A stretch of 64,000 bases of DNA from SCRA01 sp035533275 (GCA_035533275.1 DATLUD010000045.1:1-64000), one strand, 5' to 3'; counted from the stretch's first letter, positions 41,388 to 50,065 are shown. Notes: generated by a model not told the origin, from the sequence alone. Made by a program: numbers and translations.

Positions 41388-43511
41388 ATGGCAGTTCGAG
41401 CGCCGGCCAAGCCGCAAGGAGTTCTCGGGACGATCACCGCCAACGCCCACTTCCTGGTGGCGGCGTCGGTTGTCATGCTCGTCATTCTGATGATCGTCCC
41501 GGTGCCCTCGGCGCTGCTGGACGTGCTCCTCTCGTTCAACATCGGGGCGGCCCTGCTGATCCTGCTGATCAGCATGTACACGGAGAACGCGCTGGACTTC
41601 AGCGTTTTCCCGACCCTGCTCTTGGTGGTCACGCTCTTCCGGCTCTCGCTGAACATCACGGGGACGCGGCTCATCCTGCTCCACGGCTTCGCGGGGCGCG
41701 TCATCGAGGCGTTCGGGAGCTTGGTGGTCGGCGGAAACTACGCCGTCGGGGTGGTCATCTTCGCGATTCTGATCGTCATTCAGTTCGTGGTCATCACCAA
41801 CGGCGCCACGCGCGTCGCCGAGGTAGCCGCCCGGTTCACCTTGGACGCGATGCCGGGCAAGCAGCTGGCCATCGACGCGGATCTCAACGCCGGTCTCATC
41901 ACCGAGGCCGAGGCCCGCCAGCGCCGGAAGGACATCCAGCGGCACGCGGATTTCTACGGCGCCATGGACGGCGCGTCGAAATTCGTCCGCGGCGATGCAA
42001 TCGCCGCGATCATCATCGTCTTCGTGAACATCCTCGGCGGCTTCGTCGTCGGCATCTTCCAGCAGCACCTCGACATCGTCCAGGCCCTCCAGCGCTACAC
42101 GCTGCTGACCGTCGGCGAGGGCATCGTCACCCAGATCCCGGCGCTGCTGATCTCCACGGCCACGGGCATCATCGTCACCCGTGCCGCCTCCCAGGGCAGC
42201 TTCGGCGACGAGCTGCTGGGCCAGGTGACTCAGCGGGCGCAGCCGCTGCTCATCGGCTCGGTGCTCCTCACCGTGATGGCTTTCCTCGGGCTGCCCCCGG
42301 TGCCGATGCTGCTCATCGGCGGCATCTTCTTTGTGGGCTATCGCGCGGTGCGTCGCCGCCATCCCGCCGCGGCTCTCCCCGGCGCCGCCGGGGGCGTCGC
42401 CGGCAGCCTCACCGCCGGGGGGGGAGCCTCCGTGCCGGCAAAGCCCGCGGAGAGCGTGGTCCCGTTGCTCGCGCTGGACCCGATGGAGCTGGAGATCGGC
42501 TTCGGACTGATTCCGCTGGTCGACGTCGAGCAGGGCGGCGACCTCTTGGAGCGCATCACGGCCATCAGGCGTCACGCCGCGCGCGAGCTGGGGATCGTCG
42601 TGCCGCCCATCCGAGTGCGCGACAACCTCCAACTCAAGCCGAGCGCCTACGTGGTGAAGCTCTACGGCCTTGAGATGGCGCGCGGCGAGGTGATGATGGG
42701 GCGCCTGCTGGCGATGAACCCCGGCACCGCCGTGGAGCCCGTGGAGGGCATCTCCACGGTGGAACCGGCGTTCAACCTCCCCGCGCTCTGGATCGTCGAC
42801 TCGAACCGCGGGCAGGCGGAGATGGCCGGCTACACGGTGATCGATCCGACCAGCGTGGTGGCGACGCATCTGACGGAGATCATCAAGGCCCACGCCGCGG
42901 ACCTGCTCGGGCGCCAAGAAGCCAGCGCCCTGCTCGACAACGTCAAGCAGCACTACCCCGTGGTGGTGGAGGAGCTGGTCCCCGCGCTGCTCAGCGTGGG
43001 CGAAGTGCAGCGCGTGCTGCAGAGCCTGCTGCGCGAGCGCATTCCGATTCGGAACCTGCTGCTCATTCTGGAGGCGCTCGCCGACGCCGCCCGTCAGTCG
43101 AAGGACATCGACTACCTCGGCGAGAGAGTGCGCGCGGCTTTGGCGCGCCACATCTGCGCCGAGTACGCGGAGGACGGGCTGCTCTCGGTCATCACGGTCG
43201 ATCCCCGCTTGGAAGCCCTGCTCACGGAGGCGGTACGGCGTGGCGAGGATGCCTATGCCGTGCTCGATCCGGGCACGGTGGCCCACATCTACGGATCGCT
43301 CACGGAGCAGATCCAGGCGGCCTCGGCCGCAGGGGTCCACCCGATCGTGCTCTGCTCGCCTTCGGTGCGCCTTGCGCTCAAGCGCTTGACCGAGCGCGCG
43401 GCGCCGCAGCTCGTGGTGCTGGCGTACAGCGAGATCGTTCCCGGCCTGCGCGTCGAGTCGACCGGCCAGATCTCGCTCCAAGACGCGGCACCGACGGCGG
43501 CTCACTCGTGA
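41388..43511 (+). CDS. flhA: Flagellar export protein FlhA
   Basis: A 707-residue export-gate protein. The N-terminal membrane part (about 1-325, seven or eight helices) has NIGAALLILLISMYTENALDFSVFPTLLLVVTLFRLSLNITGTRLIL and the FHIPEP-like loop FTLDAMPGKQLAIDADLNAGLI. The C-terminal cytoplasmic domain (about 365-690), docking site for chaperones, has TVVDPTSV-like VIDPTSVVATHLTEIIKAHAADLLGRQE. It starts directly after the flhB stop. flhF and flhG, often next, are missing. Confidence 0.96.
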   Translation: MAVRAPAKPQGVLGTITANAHFLVAASVVMLVILMIVPVPSALLDVLLSFNIGAALLILLISMYTENALDFSVFPTLLLVVTLFRLSLNITGTRLILLHGFAGRVIEAFGSLVVGGNYAVGVVIFAILIVIQFVVITNGATRVAEVAARFTLDAMPGKQLAIDADLNAGLITEAEARQRRKDIQRHADFYGAMDGASKFVRGDAIAAIIIVFVNILGGFVVGIFQQHLDIVQALQRYTLLTVGEGIVTQIPALLISTATGIIVTRAASQGSFGDELLGQVTQRAQPLLIGSVLLTVMAFLGLPPVPMLLIGGIFFVGYRAVRRRHPAAALPGAAGGVAGSLTAGGGASVPAKPAESVVPLLALDPMELEIGFGLIPLVDVEQGGDLLERITAIRRHAARELGIVVPPIRVRDNLQLKPSAYVVKLYGLEMARGEVMMGRLLAMNPGTAVEPVEGISTVEPAFNLPALWIVDSNRGQAEMAGYTVIDPTSVVATHLTEIIKAHAADLLGRQEASALLDNVKQHYPVVVEELVPALLSVGEVQRVLQSLLRERIPIRNLLLILEALADAARQSKDIDYLGERVRAALARHICAEYAEDGLLSVITVDPRLEALLTEAVRRGEDAYAVLDPGTVAHIYGSLTEQIQAASAAGVHPIVLCSPSVRLALKRLTERAAPQLVVLAYSEIVPGLRVESTGQISLQDAAPTAAHS

Positions 43512-43533
43512 CCAGAGGGAGGGGCATACGGTC

Positions 43534-44217
43534 ATGAAGCTCTTTCAGGCCCTGGGATTCAAGCGCAAGCCCTCGCCCGCCATCCGGCGGATGCTCCCCA
43601 AGGTCAACACCTGGGTGGAGCTCCACTACGGGGCCAGCGCGACGTTCGACGTCTGCGTCGAGCACGTGGACGACGACTCGATCGTGACCTCGCGTCCCGA
43701 GGCGGGCCGCATGCGCCAAGGGGCCGCCGTGGCCATCGTCTTCACGACCACGCAGGGGAAGTACCGCTTCGGCACCCGGCTCGTGGGCGAGGACGCCCGC
43801 GGACACCTGCGCTTCGCCATCCCCGAGAGCGTCGGGATCGTCGGCGGCGGCGAAGCAAACCAGCGCTCGGCCCTGCGCATGGACGCCACGCTGCCGGGCA
43901 TGTGGCGGATGGCCGCGGGCGGCAAGGGGGTCGGACAGTTCGATCGGGCGACCGTGCGCGACATCTCCCGCGGGGGGCTCGCGCTCACCCTGCCTTGCGA
44001 GCTGCGCAACGGCCTGGAAATCGAGGTGCAGGTGCCGCTGGGGAGCGCGCCGCCGGTTCAGGTGGTCTGCGAGGTGATGCGCGTCGACCGCATCGAGGGC
44101 TCGGCTAAGTTCTCGCACGGCGTCCGGTTCCGCAACCTCTCGCCTGCCGGGGACCGCACCATCAGCGAGTTCATCAACCGTCGCCAGGTGGATTTGCGCG
44201 CGCGCGGCCTCGCGTAA
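43534..44217 (+). CDS. YcgR-like PilZ-domain protein, c-di-GMP effector
   Basis: A 227-residue protein. The N-terminal YcgR-type domain (about 20-105) precedes a PilZ domain (about 108-220). Both c-di-GMP binding motifs are intact: RxxxR at Arg111-Arg115 (QRSALR) and DxSxxG at 143-148 (DISRGG). In other bacteria such proteins slow or brake the motor when c-di-GMP is high. Its place between flhA and cheY fits this. Confidence 0.88.
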   Translation: MKLFQALGFKRKPSPAIRRMLPKVNTWVELHYGASATFDVCVEHVDDDSIVTSRPEAGRMRQGAAVAIVFTTTQGKYRFGTRLVGEDARGHLRFAIPESVGIVGGGEANQRSALRMDATLPGMWRMAAGGKGVGQFDRATVRDISRGGLALTLPCELRNGLEIEVQVPLGSAPPVQVVCEVMRVDRIEGSAKFSHGVRFRNLSPAGDRTISEFINRRQVDLRARGLA

Positions 44218-44234
44218 AGGTCCTGCAAGAGCGT

Positions 44235-44261
44235 TAATTTCTCGCTGTTCGGGGCCGATAC
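44235..44261 (+). promoter_or_regulatory. Probable sigma-28 promoter before cheY
   Basis: TAATTTCT (44235-44242), 11 bases, then GCCGATAC (44254-44261) fits the FliA consensus TAAAGTTT-N11-GCCGATAA at the correct spacing. It lies in the 261-base gap after the PilZ gene. A transcript would start near 44268 and run through a 200-base leader into cheY, cheC, cheA and cheW. The sigma factor at 11318 is the obvious user. Confidence 0.6.
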
Positions 44262-44407
44262 AACACGGAGGAAACCCACGCCTGGTGCGGGGTGGGTCGA
44301 TACGAAGGAGCGTTATGAGCATTCGTGATGCACACGAATGCGCCCCCGGAGGGGCGTCACACGAACGGAGCTCCCGGAAGCGGAGCTCGATCCGGCGCGA
44401 GCGCGCA

Positions 44408-44462
44408 GGAGCCTTTCATACTGTCGGGTCCCCGCGAGCCACGCGCAGCGAAGTGAGTGGGG
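44408..44462 (+). repeat. Dispersed repeat, copy C, before cheY
   Basis: Runs from GGAGCCTTTCA through GTCCCCGCGA to AGTGAGTGGGG. It shares the ordered blocks GGAG(T/C)CTTTCA, GTCCC, GCGA and AGTGAGTGGGG with copy A. Here it does not supply the start codon. The cheY ATG is 17 bases further on, after a second GAGTGGG motif and an AGGGAG ribosome site. Confidence 0.55.
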
Positions 44463-44478
44463 TTAGGGAGCGAGTGGG

Positions 44479-44841
44479 ATGATGAAGAAGGTCCTCATCT
44501 GCGACGATGCGGTCGTCATGCGCATGATGATCAAGGGCATCCTCTCGAAGAGCGGTTTCGAAGTCGTGGGCGAGGCGCAGAACGGTGCCGAAGCCGTCGA
44601 CAAGTACAAGTCGCTCAGCCCCGATCTCGTCACGATGGACATGGTCATGCCGGAGATGGACGGCATCACGGCCGTGAGGCAGATCATCTCGCACGATCCC
44701 AACGCCAAGATCATCATGTGCACCTCGATGGGCCAGCAGGCGCTCGTGGTCGAAGCGATCCAGGCCGGCGCAAAGTCTTTCATCACCAAGCCTTTCCAGC
44801 CGCCGAAGATCCTCGAAACCATCAACAAAGTGCTGTCGTAG
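44479..44841 (+). CDS. cheY: Chemotaxis response regulator CheY
   Basis: A 120-residue single receiver domain. The acidic pair is Asp9/Asp10, the phosphorylated Asp54 lies in TMDMVMPEMDG, the switch Thr82 in CTSMGQQ and Lys104 in TKPFQ. When phosphorylated by CheA it binds FliM and changes rotation. Start ATG 44479 follows AGGGAG, and a second ATG comes right after. It heads the cheY-cheC-cheA-cheW group. Confidence 0.94.
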   Translation: MMKKVLICDDAVVMRMMIKGILSKSGFEVVGEAQNGAEAVDKYKSLSPDLVTMDMVMPEMDGITAVRQIISHDPNAKIIMCTSMGQQALVVEAIQAGAKSFITKPFQPPKILETINKVLS

Positions 44842-44854
44842 GGAGGCACCCCCC

Positions 44855-45463
44855 ATGTCCATCTCGCTTAATCTGAGCGACTTGCAGAAAGACGCTCTCA
44901 AGGAGGTCGGCAACATCGGTGCCGGCCACGCGGCGACGGCGCTCTCGCAACTGCTCAACACGACGATCAAGCTCACCGAGCCGCGTATCGACATTCTGAA
45001 GTTTCGCGAACTCTCCAATCGCGTGGGGCACAACGACCGCATCGTGGCGGCTCTGCACATGTACGTGCGCGGTGAGGCGCCCGGTCAGATGCTGGTGCTC
45101 TTCGATCGCGAGAACGCGCTGGAGTTCGTCAATGCGTTCATCAAGCGGATCGTGGGCAACATCCAGATCTTCGACTCCATCATCGATTCGACGCTCAAGG
45201 AACTGGGCAACATCCTGGCCGGGTCGTATCTCACGGCGCTGATCCAATTGACGGGCATCAACCTCTTGCCGTCGGTGCCGACGCTCTCGTACGGAACGCT
45301 CCAGGCCGCCTTCCGGACGCTGATGTCGGTCCTCCCGGACCAGGACGTGTTCCTGGTGGAGAGCGACTTCATCGACCCGCGGACGACCGTCTCGGGGCAG
45401 TTCGTCCTCATCCCCGAGGCGGGGTCGCTTCAGCCTCTGCTCCAAGTCTTCGGAGTCGAATGA
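44855..45463 (+). CDS. cheC: CheY-P phosphatase CheC
   Basis: A 202-residue protein with two intact phosphatase sites of the ExxN type: Glu17/Asn20 in KEVGNIGAGHAATAL and Glu116/Asn119 in LKELGNILAGSYLTAL. It removes phosphate from CheY-P and takes part in adaptation. CheD, its usual partner, is not in the window. It follows cheY by 13 bases. Having both sites while FliY lacks its Asn points to CheC as the main phosphatase. Confidence 0.93.
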   Translation: MSISLNLSDLQKDALKEVGNIGAGHAATALSQLLNTTIKLTEPRIDILKFRELSNRVGHNDRIVAALHMYVRGEAPGQMLVLFDRENALEFVNAFIKRIVGNIQIFDSIIDSTLKELGNILAGSYLTALIQLTGINLLPSVPTLSYGTLQAAFRTLMSVLPDQDVFLVESDFIDPRTTVSGQFVLIPEAGSLQPLLQVFGVE

Positions 45464-45516
45464 GTCGTGGCGCTTTCGGCCACGGCCGGCACGCCTCGTT
45501 CCTCGCGCCTTGAAGA

Positions 45517-45535
45517 CCGTGGAGATCATCCACGG
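45517..45535 (+). other. Hairpin before cheA
   Basis: CCGTGGA pairs with TCCACGG across GATCA, in the 104-base gap between cheC and cheA. A second small stem, GTGGC/GCCAC, lies at 45468-45484. They may set the cheA level relative to cheY and cheC. Confidence 0.35.
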
Positions 45536-45567
45536 CATGGAGCCGTGATGGGAACGGATCGACCGTC

Positions 45568-47460
45568 GTGAGCGAGGAATTCTTCGATCGCGCGGAGTTC
45601 GTCCAGTATTTCAAAGACGAGACGGACGAGCTTCTCCAGACGATCGACTCGGCGCTGCTGCGCCTGGAGAGCTTCGTCGATAGCGACGAGATCGACGCGG
45701 AGATCGTCAACGAGCTCTTCCGCGCGATGCACACGATCAAGGGCAGCGGGGGCATGCTGGGCTTCGTCGAAGTGCAGGAGCTGGCCCATCGGTTGGAGAG
45801 CGTCTTCGATCTGCTGCGCAAGGACCGCATGCCGCTCTCGCAGCAGTCGATCGATCTGCTCTTCGAGGGGCGCGACATCCTGACGGCGCTGATCCGGGCG
45901 CTCACGGGCGAGGCGATCGTCCCTGAGGGGGTCGACGGCTACATCCAGCGGTTGGAGTCCTTCAGTTCCCTGTACGAGGCCACGGCCGCCATCGTCGCCG
46001 GCGAGGCGGGCGGCGGCGACATGCACGGACTGGAGCGCTTGGACGCGACGGAGGAGGAGATCGCGGCCTTCGAGGCCGAGGTAGCCCGTCTGCTGGAAGG
46101 GCGGGAGGAGGGGGCCGATGCGTCCACGGAGTCCGGCGCCGCCGAGGCGCCGAGCGCCGCCCCCGAGCCGCGAGCGCGCGAGGTGCGGGCGGAGGCGCGC
46201 CAGGAGCAGCGGCGCAACCTCTCGCAGACGATCCGCGTCGACATCGAGCGATTGGATTCGCTGCTCAGCCTGGTCGGCGAGCTGGTGATCAACAGGACGC
46301 GCATCTCGGACATCGCGGCCACGCTCGGGCGCTCGTTGAGCGATTTCAAGGATCTCGCCGTGCGGAGCGCCATCGAGCCCCTGACCAAGGAGCTGGCGGA
46401 CTCGGCCGGCTTGCTGGCGCGCACCACCAATGAGATCCAAGAAGGCATCATGAAGGTCCGCATGGTGCCGATCGGTCAGGTCTTCGAGCGCTTTCCGCGC
46501 ATGGTGCGCGACCTCTCGAAGGCGCGCAAGAAGGAAGTGCGCCTGGAGATCCGGGGTGCCGAGACCGACTTGGACAAGACCGTCGTGGACGAGATCGGCG
46601 AGCCGCTGATGCACCTGATCCGCAACTGCGTCGATCACGGCATCGAGGAGGCCGAGGCACGCCGGTCGGCGGGCAAGCCCGAGGTCGGCACGATCCGCCT
46701 CAACGCCTACCACGAAGGCAACCAGATCATCATCGAGGTGGGCGACGACGGCCGCGGCATCAACCTCGCGCGGGTGCGCGAGAAGGGGATCCGCGCCGGC
46801 CTCATCTCGGAGTCGGAGAAGCTGACGGACCGGGAGATCATGGAGCTGATCTTCCAACCGGGATTCTCGACGGCCGAGAAGGTCACCGACATCTCGGGGC
46901 GCGGCGTGGGCATGGACGTCGTGAAGAAGAACATCGCGCGCCTCAAGGGCGTCTTCGACATCGACTCCAGCGAGGGCGTCGGCGCCACGTTCACGATCAA
47001 GCTTCCCCTGACTTTGGCGATCATCCAGGCCCTGCTGGTGCGCGTCGGAGGGGAGCTCTACTCCATTCCGCTCGATTCCGTCATCGAGTCGCAGCGCGTG
47101 GAGATGTCCGAAGTGCGCACGGTCCACGGCAGCGAGGTCATCACGCTGCGCGGCTCGGTGGTTCCGCTGCTGCGCATCGGCGAGTTCTTCGGCCTGGGCA
47201 CGCGGCGCGACCCCGACAAGGTCATGATCGTGATCGTGAGCGTGCAGGGGCGCCAAGTGGGGCTCGTGGTCGACTCGTTCCAAGGCGAGCAGGAGATCGT
47301 CATCAAGCCGCTCTCGGACGTCATCGGGCGGATCAGCGGCATCTCGGGGGCGACGATCCTCGGGAACGGCTCGATCAGCTTGATCATCGATGTGCACTCC
47401 ATGGTCAGCGAGGCGTACACCTCGGGACGCGTGGCGCGGGCGGAGTACGCGGCCGTCTAA
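45568..47460 (+). CDS. cheA: Chemotaxis histidine kinase CheA
   Basis: A 630-residue kinase from a GTG start. The P1 phosphotransfer domain holds His55 in AMHTIKGSGGMLG. After about residue 145 comes an acidic, Ala/Glu-rich linker (about 150-215) with no recognisable CheY-binding P2 domain. P3 dimerisation begins near IERLDSLLSLVGELVINRTRI. The P4 ATP site has LIRNCVDHGIE, DDGRGIN and GRGVGMDVVKKNI. P5, the CheW-like domain, ends the protein (LALVRVGGELYSIPLDSVIES-type sequence). It phosphorylates CheY and CheB. Confidence 0.94.
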   Translation: MSEEFFDRAEFVQYFKDETDELLQTIDSALLRLESFVDSDEIDAEIVNELFRAMHTIKGSGGMLGFVEVQELAHRLESVFDLLRKDRMPLSQQSIDLLFEGRDILTALIRALTGEAIVPEGVDGYIQRLESFSSLYEATAAIVAGEAGGGDMHGLERLDATEEEIAAFEAEVARLLEGREEGADASTESGAAEAPSAAPEPRAREVRAEARQEQRRNLSQTIRVDIERLDSLLSLVGELVINRTRISDIAATLGRSLSDFKDLAVRSAIEPLTKELADSAGLLARTTNEIQEGIMKVRMVPIGQVFERFPRMVRDLSKARKKEVRLEIRGAETDLDKTVVDEIGEPLMHLIRNCVDHGIEEAEARRSAGKPEVGTIRLNAYHEGNQIIIEVGDDGRGINLARVREKGIRAGLISESEKLTDREIMELIFQPGFSTAEKVTDISGRGVGMDVVKKNIARLKGVFDIDSSEGVGATFTIKLPLTLAIIQALLVRVGGELYSIPLDSVIESQRVEMSEVRTVHGSEVITLRGSVVPLLRIGEFFGLGTRRDPDKVMIVIVSVQGRQVGLVVDSFQGEQEIVIKPLSDVIGRISGISGATILGNGSISLIIDVHSMVSEAYTSGRVARAEYAAV

Positions 47461-47488
47461 CGGCTGGCTGCAATTCGAGGAGGGAAGC

Positions 47489-47998
47489 ATGCAGGACAAA
47501 ACAGCGAAGCAGTTCACCGGCGAGACGATCCAGGTCGTCTCCTTCTCGCTGGGCAACGAGGAGTACGGCGTCGACATCGGGCAGGTGCAAGAGATCAACC
47601 GCATGGTGCAGATCACGCACGTGCCGCGCGCCCCGCACTTCATGGAGGGCGTGATCAACCTGCGCGGGCAGCTGATCCCGATCATCGACCTGCGCGCGCG
47701 CTTCGGCATGGCCCGGGCGGAGCACACCAAGAACACGCGCATCGTGGTGACGGAGATCGGCGCCAAGCGCGTGGGCATGGTGGTCGACGCGGTGAGCGAG
47801 GTCTTGCGCGTCCCGGCGGAGCAGGTGGAGGAGGCGCCCGAGATGATCTCCGGCGTCGAGACCGAGTACATTCGCGGCGTCGGCAAGCTGGATGAGCGTC
47901 TGATCATCATGCTGGACCTCCAGCGGGTGATCTCGGCCTCCGAGAAGCGCGAGCTGGAGTCGCTGGACGGGGCGGCGCAGGAGGCGGCGGTCGCCTAG
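47489..47998 (+). CDS. cheW: Chemotaxis coupling protein CheW
   Basis: A 169-residue adaptor linking CheA to receptors. The core has VSFSLGNEEYGVDIGQVQEINRMVQITHVPRAPHFMEGVINLRGQLIPIIDLRARFG and VGMVVDAVSEVLRVPAEQVE, all standard. GAGGAGGGA is a strong ribosome site before ATG 47489. It is the last clear chemotaxis gene of the block. Confidence 0.95.
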   Translation: MQDKTAKQFTGETIQVVSFSLGNEEYGVDIGQVQEINRMVQITHVPRAPHFMEGVINLRGQLIPIIDLRARFGMARAEHTKNTRIVVTEIGAKRVGMVVDAVSEVLRVPAEQVEEAPEMISGVETEYIRGVGKLDERLIIMLDLQRVISASEKRELESLDGAAQEAAVA

Positions 47999-48059
47999 GC
48001 GGATGCCGCGCCGGAGGCGTCCGGGCGCCTTCGCCGAAGATGACCGGTCAGAGGTGACC

Positions 48060-48311
48060 ATGACCGATCTGACCGAGATGACCGCTGACTCGTCGCATGC
48101 TCCCGAGCCGTCCGACGCCACTCGCGCCGGCGTGAACGGACGCGTGCTCTTTTGGGCCGCCGTCATCACCGTCTCGGCGGCCGCCGCTTACATCGTTGCG
48201 CGGAGCATGTGGGGACGCCGCGAACAGGACCCGACGAGTACCCGCATTCAGTCCCTCATCGACGAAGCCAACCAGCTTCTCCGCTCGCTTGACGAACAGA
48301 AGCGCGACTAA
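48060..48311 (+). CDS. Small single-helix membrane protein downstream of cheW, unknown
   Basis: An 83-residue protein with a polar N-terminus (MTDLTEMTADSSHAPEPSD), one membrane helix (about residues 28-44, VLFWAAVITVSAAAAYIVA) and a C-terminal charged helix (IQSLIDEANQLLRSLDEQKRD) likely to form a coiled coil. GTG 48054 or the more upstream ATG 48003 are alternative starts. Codon use matches its neighbours. It could belong to the chemotaxis operon, but no family is recognised. Confidence 0.55.
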   Translation: MTDLTEMTADSSHAPEPSDATRAGVNGRVLFWAAVITVSAAAAYIVARSMWGRREQDPTSTRIQSLIDEANQLLRSLDEQKRD

Positions 48312-49761
48312 CCCCGCTCCGTCGCTCGGCCAGGAGGTCATCCTCTCGCTCACCGACCTGCTCGCGAACGGGCAGGGCGTGGGCCGCGCCGGCGGCATGG
48401 TGGTCTTCGTGAGCGGCGCGCTTCCCGGGGAGCGCGTGCGCGTGCGCATCTCCTCCCTGAAGGCCAACTACGCGGTCGGCGAGTTGCTGGACGTCCTGGT
48501 TCGCTCACCGCAGCGCACGGAGGCCTTCTGCCCGGTCTTCGGGGCCTGCGGCGGATGCCAGGTTCAGCACCTGGCCTACCCCGCGCAGCTCCACTGGAAG
48601 CGCAACATGGTGACCAACGCCTTCAAGCGGATCGCGGGGGTCGAGGCGCAGGTCAGCGAGACGATCGGCATGCTCTTCCCCAGGGCGTACCGCAACAAGA
48701 TGTCGCTCGTGGTGCAGGAGCGCTCGGGCGAGCGGTACGCCCTGGGATTCTACCAACCGCGCTCGCACGACGTGGTACCCATCGAGGCATGTCCCATCGT
48801 GCTGCCGCAGCTCGACGGCTACGTGCGCAACCTTGCGGCGATGGCGCACTCCGCCGGCGCCGCGGCCATCTTCCGCGGCGTGCGTCACGTGGTCGCCCGC
48901 GCCGGGCGGGCGCTGGGACACGCGGTGGTCTCGCTGACCACGGAGCGCCCCGCCGAGCATCTCGACCGCGCCGCGAGCCAGTTGCTCGCGGCGCTTCCGG
49001 GGGTGGTCGGCTTGCAGAACTCCTTCGAGCCGGCCAGCCAGAACGCGGTCATGGGGCGCAGGCAGCGCACCATCTGGGGGCAACCGGAGATGGAAGAGGC
49101 GATCGAGGGCATCCGCTTCCGCGTCTCGGCGGCCTCGTTCTTCCAAGTCAACAGCGAGATGGTGGGACAGATCTTCCGGTTCATCTCCTCCGGCCTCACC
49201 AAGCCGCGCCGTATCGTCGACCTCTACTGCGGAGCCGGGACGTTCTCGATCTTTTTCGCGCGCTTGGGGTGCACGGTCTTCGGCGTCGAGGAGAGCGCCC
49301 ACGCCATCGACGAGGCGCGGGCGAACGCCGCCCTCAATGGCGTGGAGCGGGCGACGGAGTTCGCGGTCGGACGCGTGGAGGAGGCGTTGCGCGAGCCGCG
49401 CGCGCGCGAGGCCCTGCGGGCCGCCTCGATCGCCTTCCTGGACCCCCCGCGAAAGGGGGTGGAGGCGGCGGCGCTGGAGGCTCTGGCGGCGGCCCGCGTG
49501 CCCAACGTCTGGTATCTGTCGTGCAATCCCGCCACGCTGGCGCGCGACGTGGCGCAGCTCCACGCCGCGGGCTACGAGATCGGGATCGTGCAGCCGTTCG
49601 ACATGTTCCCGCAAACCGGCCACGTCGAGGTGCTCTGCACCCTCTGGCGGAAGGAATCGGGGCCCGCGGCGGACCAGGAAGTGCGCCTGGAGTCCGCCGG
49701 AGCCGACGTTTCCCGCGCGCCCCAGGAAGAGAAGGAGTACCCGGACTTTGTCATCAGATAG
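48289..49761 (+). CDS. TrmA/RlmD-family rRNA (uracil-C5)-methyltransferase
   Basis: About 490 residues. A TRAM-like N-terminus (LGQEVILSLTDLLANGQGVGR) is followed by the iron-sulfur cluster cysteines Cys81, Cys87 and Cys90 in CPVFGACGGCQ, with the fourth probably in EACPIV. The SAM site is VDLYCGAGTFSIFFA, and FLDPPRKG and the catalytic Cys in SCNPATLARD are present. Likely modifies 23S or tRNA uridine. The start is uncertain: TTG 48289 overlaps the preceding gene and has no ribosome site, but the TRAM domain needs sequence from this point. Confidence 0.88.
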   Translation: MTNRSATNPAPSLGQEVILSLTDLLANGQGVGRAGGMVVFVSGALPGERVRVRISSLKANYAVGELLDVLVRSPQRTEAFCPVFGACGGCQVQHLAYPAQLHWKRNMVTNAFKRIAGVEAQVSETIGMLFPRAYRNKMSLVVQERSGERYALGFYQPRSHDVVPIEACPIVLPQLDGYVRNLAAMAHSAGAAAIFRGVRHVVARAGRALGHAVVSLTTERPAEHLDRAASQLLAALPGVVGLQNSFEPASQNAVMGRRQRTIWGQPEMEEAIEGIRFRVSAASFFQVNSEMVGQIFRFISSGLTKPRRIVDLYCGAGTFSIFFARLGCTVFGVEESAHAIDEARANAALNGVERATEFAVGRVEEALREPRAREALRAASIAFLDPPRKGVEAAALEALAAARVPNVWYLSCNPATLARDVAQLHAAGYEIGIVQPFDMFPQTGHVEVLCTLWRKESGPAADQEVRLESAGADVSRAPQEEKEYPDFVIR

Positions 49762-50065
49762 CTCGCCCGCGGCCGGCGGCGGCATCGACGTCACGTATGT
49801 GGCGCGGCTCGCGCGCCTGGAGCTCTCGCCGGAGGAGGCGGCGCTCTACCAGCGCCAGCTCGACAACGTGCTGGAGCACGTCGCGCTCCTCCAGAACCTG
49901 GACGTGAGCGGGGTGGCGCCCACCGCGCAGGTGGTGCCGCTCACCAACGTGCTTCGCGAGGACGAGTATCGCCCCTCGCTGGACCGGAGCCAAGCCCTCG
50001 CCGGCGCGCCGTCGCGCGAAGGGGCCTACTTCGCCGTGCCGCAGATCATGGAGGAGCAGGCATGA
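49748..50065 (+). CDS. gatC: Asp/Glu-tRNA amidotransferase subunit C
   Basis: A 105-residue GatC. The core reads IDVTYVARLARLELSPEEAALYQRQLDNVLEHVALLQNLDVSGVAPTAQVVPLTNVLREDEYRPSL, ending EGAYFAVPQIMEEQA. TTG 49748 has AAGGAG ten bases upstream and overlaps the methyltransferase gene by 14 bases. GatC stabilises GatA and GatB. The trio makes Gln-tRNA or Asn-tRNA by amidation, implying that glnS or asnS may be missing from this genome. Confidence 0.92.
   Translation: MSSDSSPAAGGGIDVTYVARLARLELSPEEAALYQRQLDNVLEHVALLQNLDVSGVAPTAQVVPLTNVLREDEYRPSLDRSQALAGAPSREGAYFAVPQIMEEQA

Noticed and set aside
40752..43535. Very long open frame on the minus strand (927 codons) opposite flhB and flhA
   Set aside because: It is the shadow of flhA in a GC-rich genome; its product is Arg/His/Asp-rich with no domain, and the + strand frame is clearly FlhA.
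44315..44482. 55-codon open frame with AAGGAG before ATG 44315, overlapping cheY by ATGA
   Set aside because: Start signal and overlap look inviting, but codon use is unlike real genes here and most of the frame is made of the dispersed repeat; more likely leader RNA.
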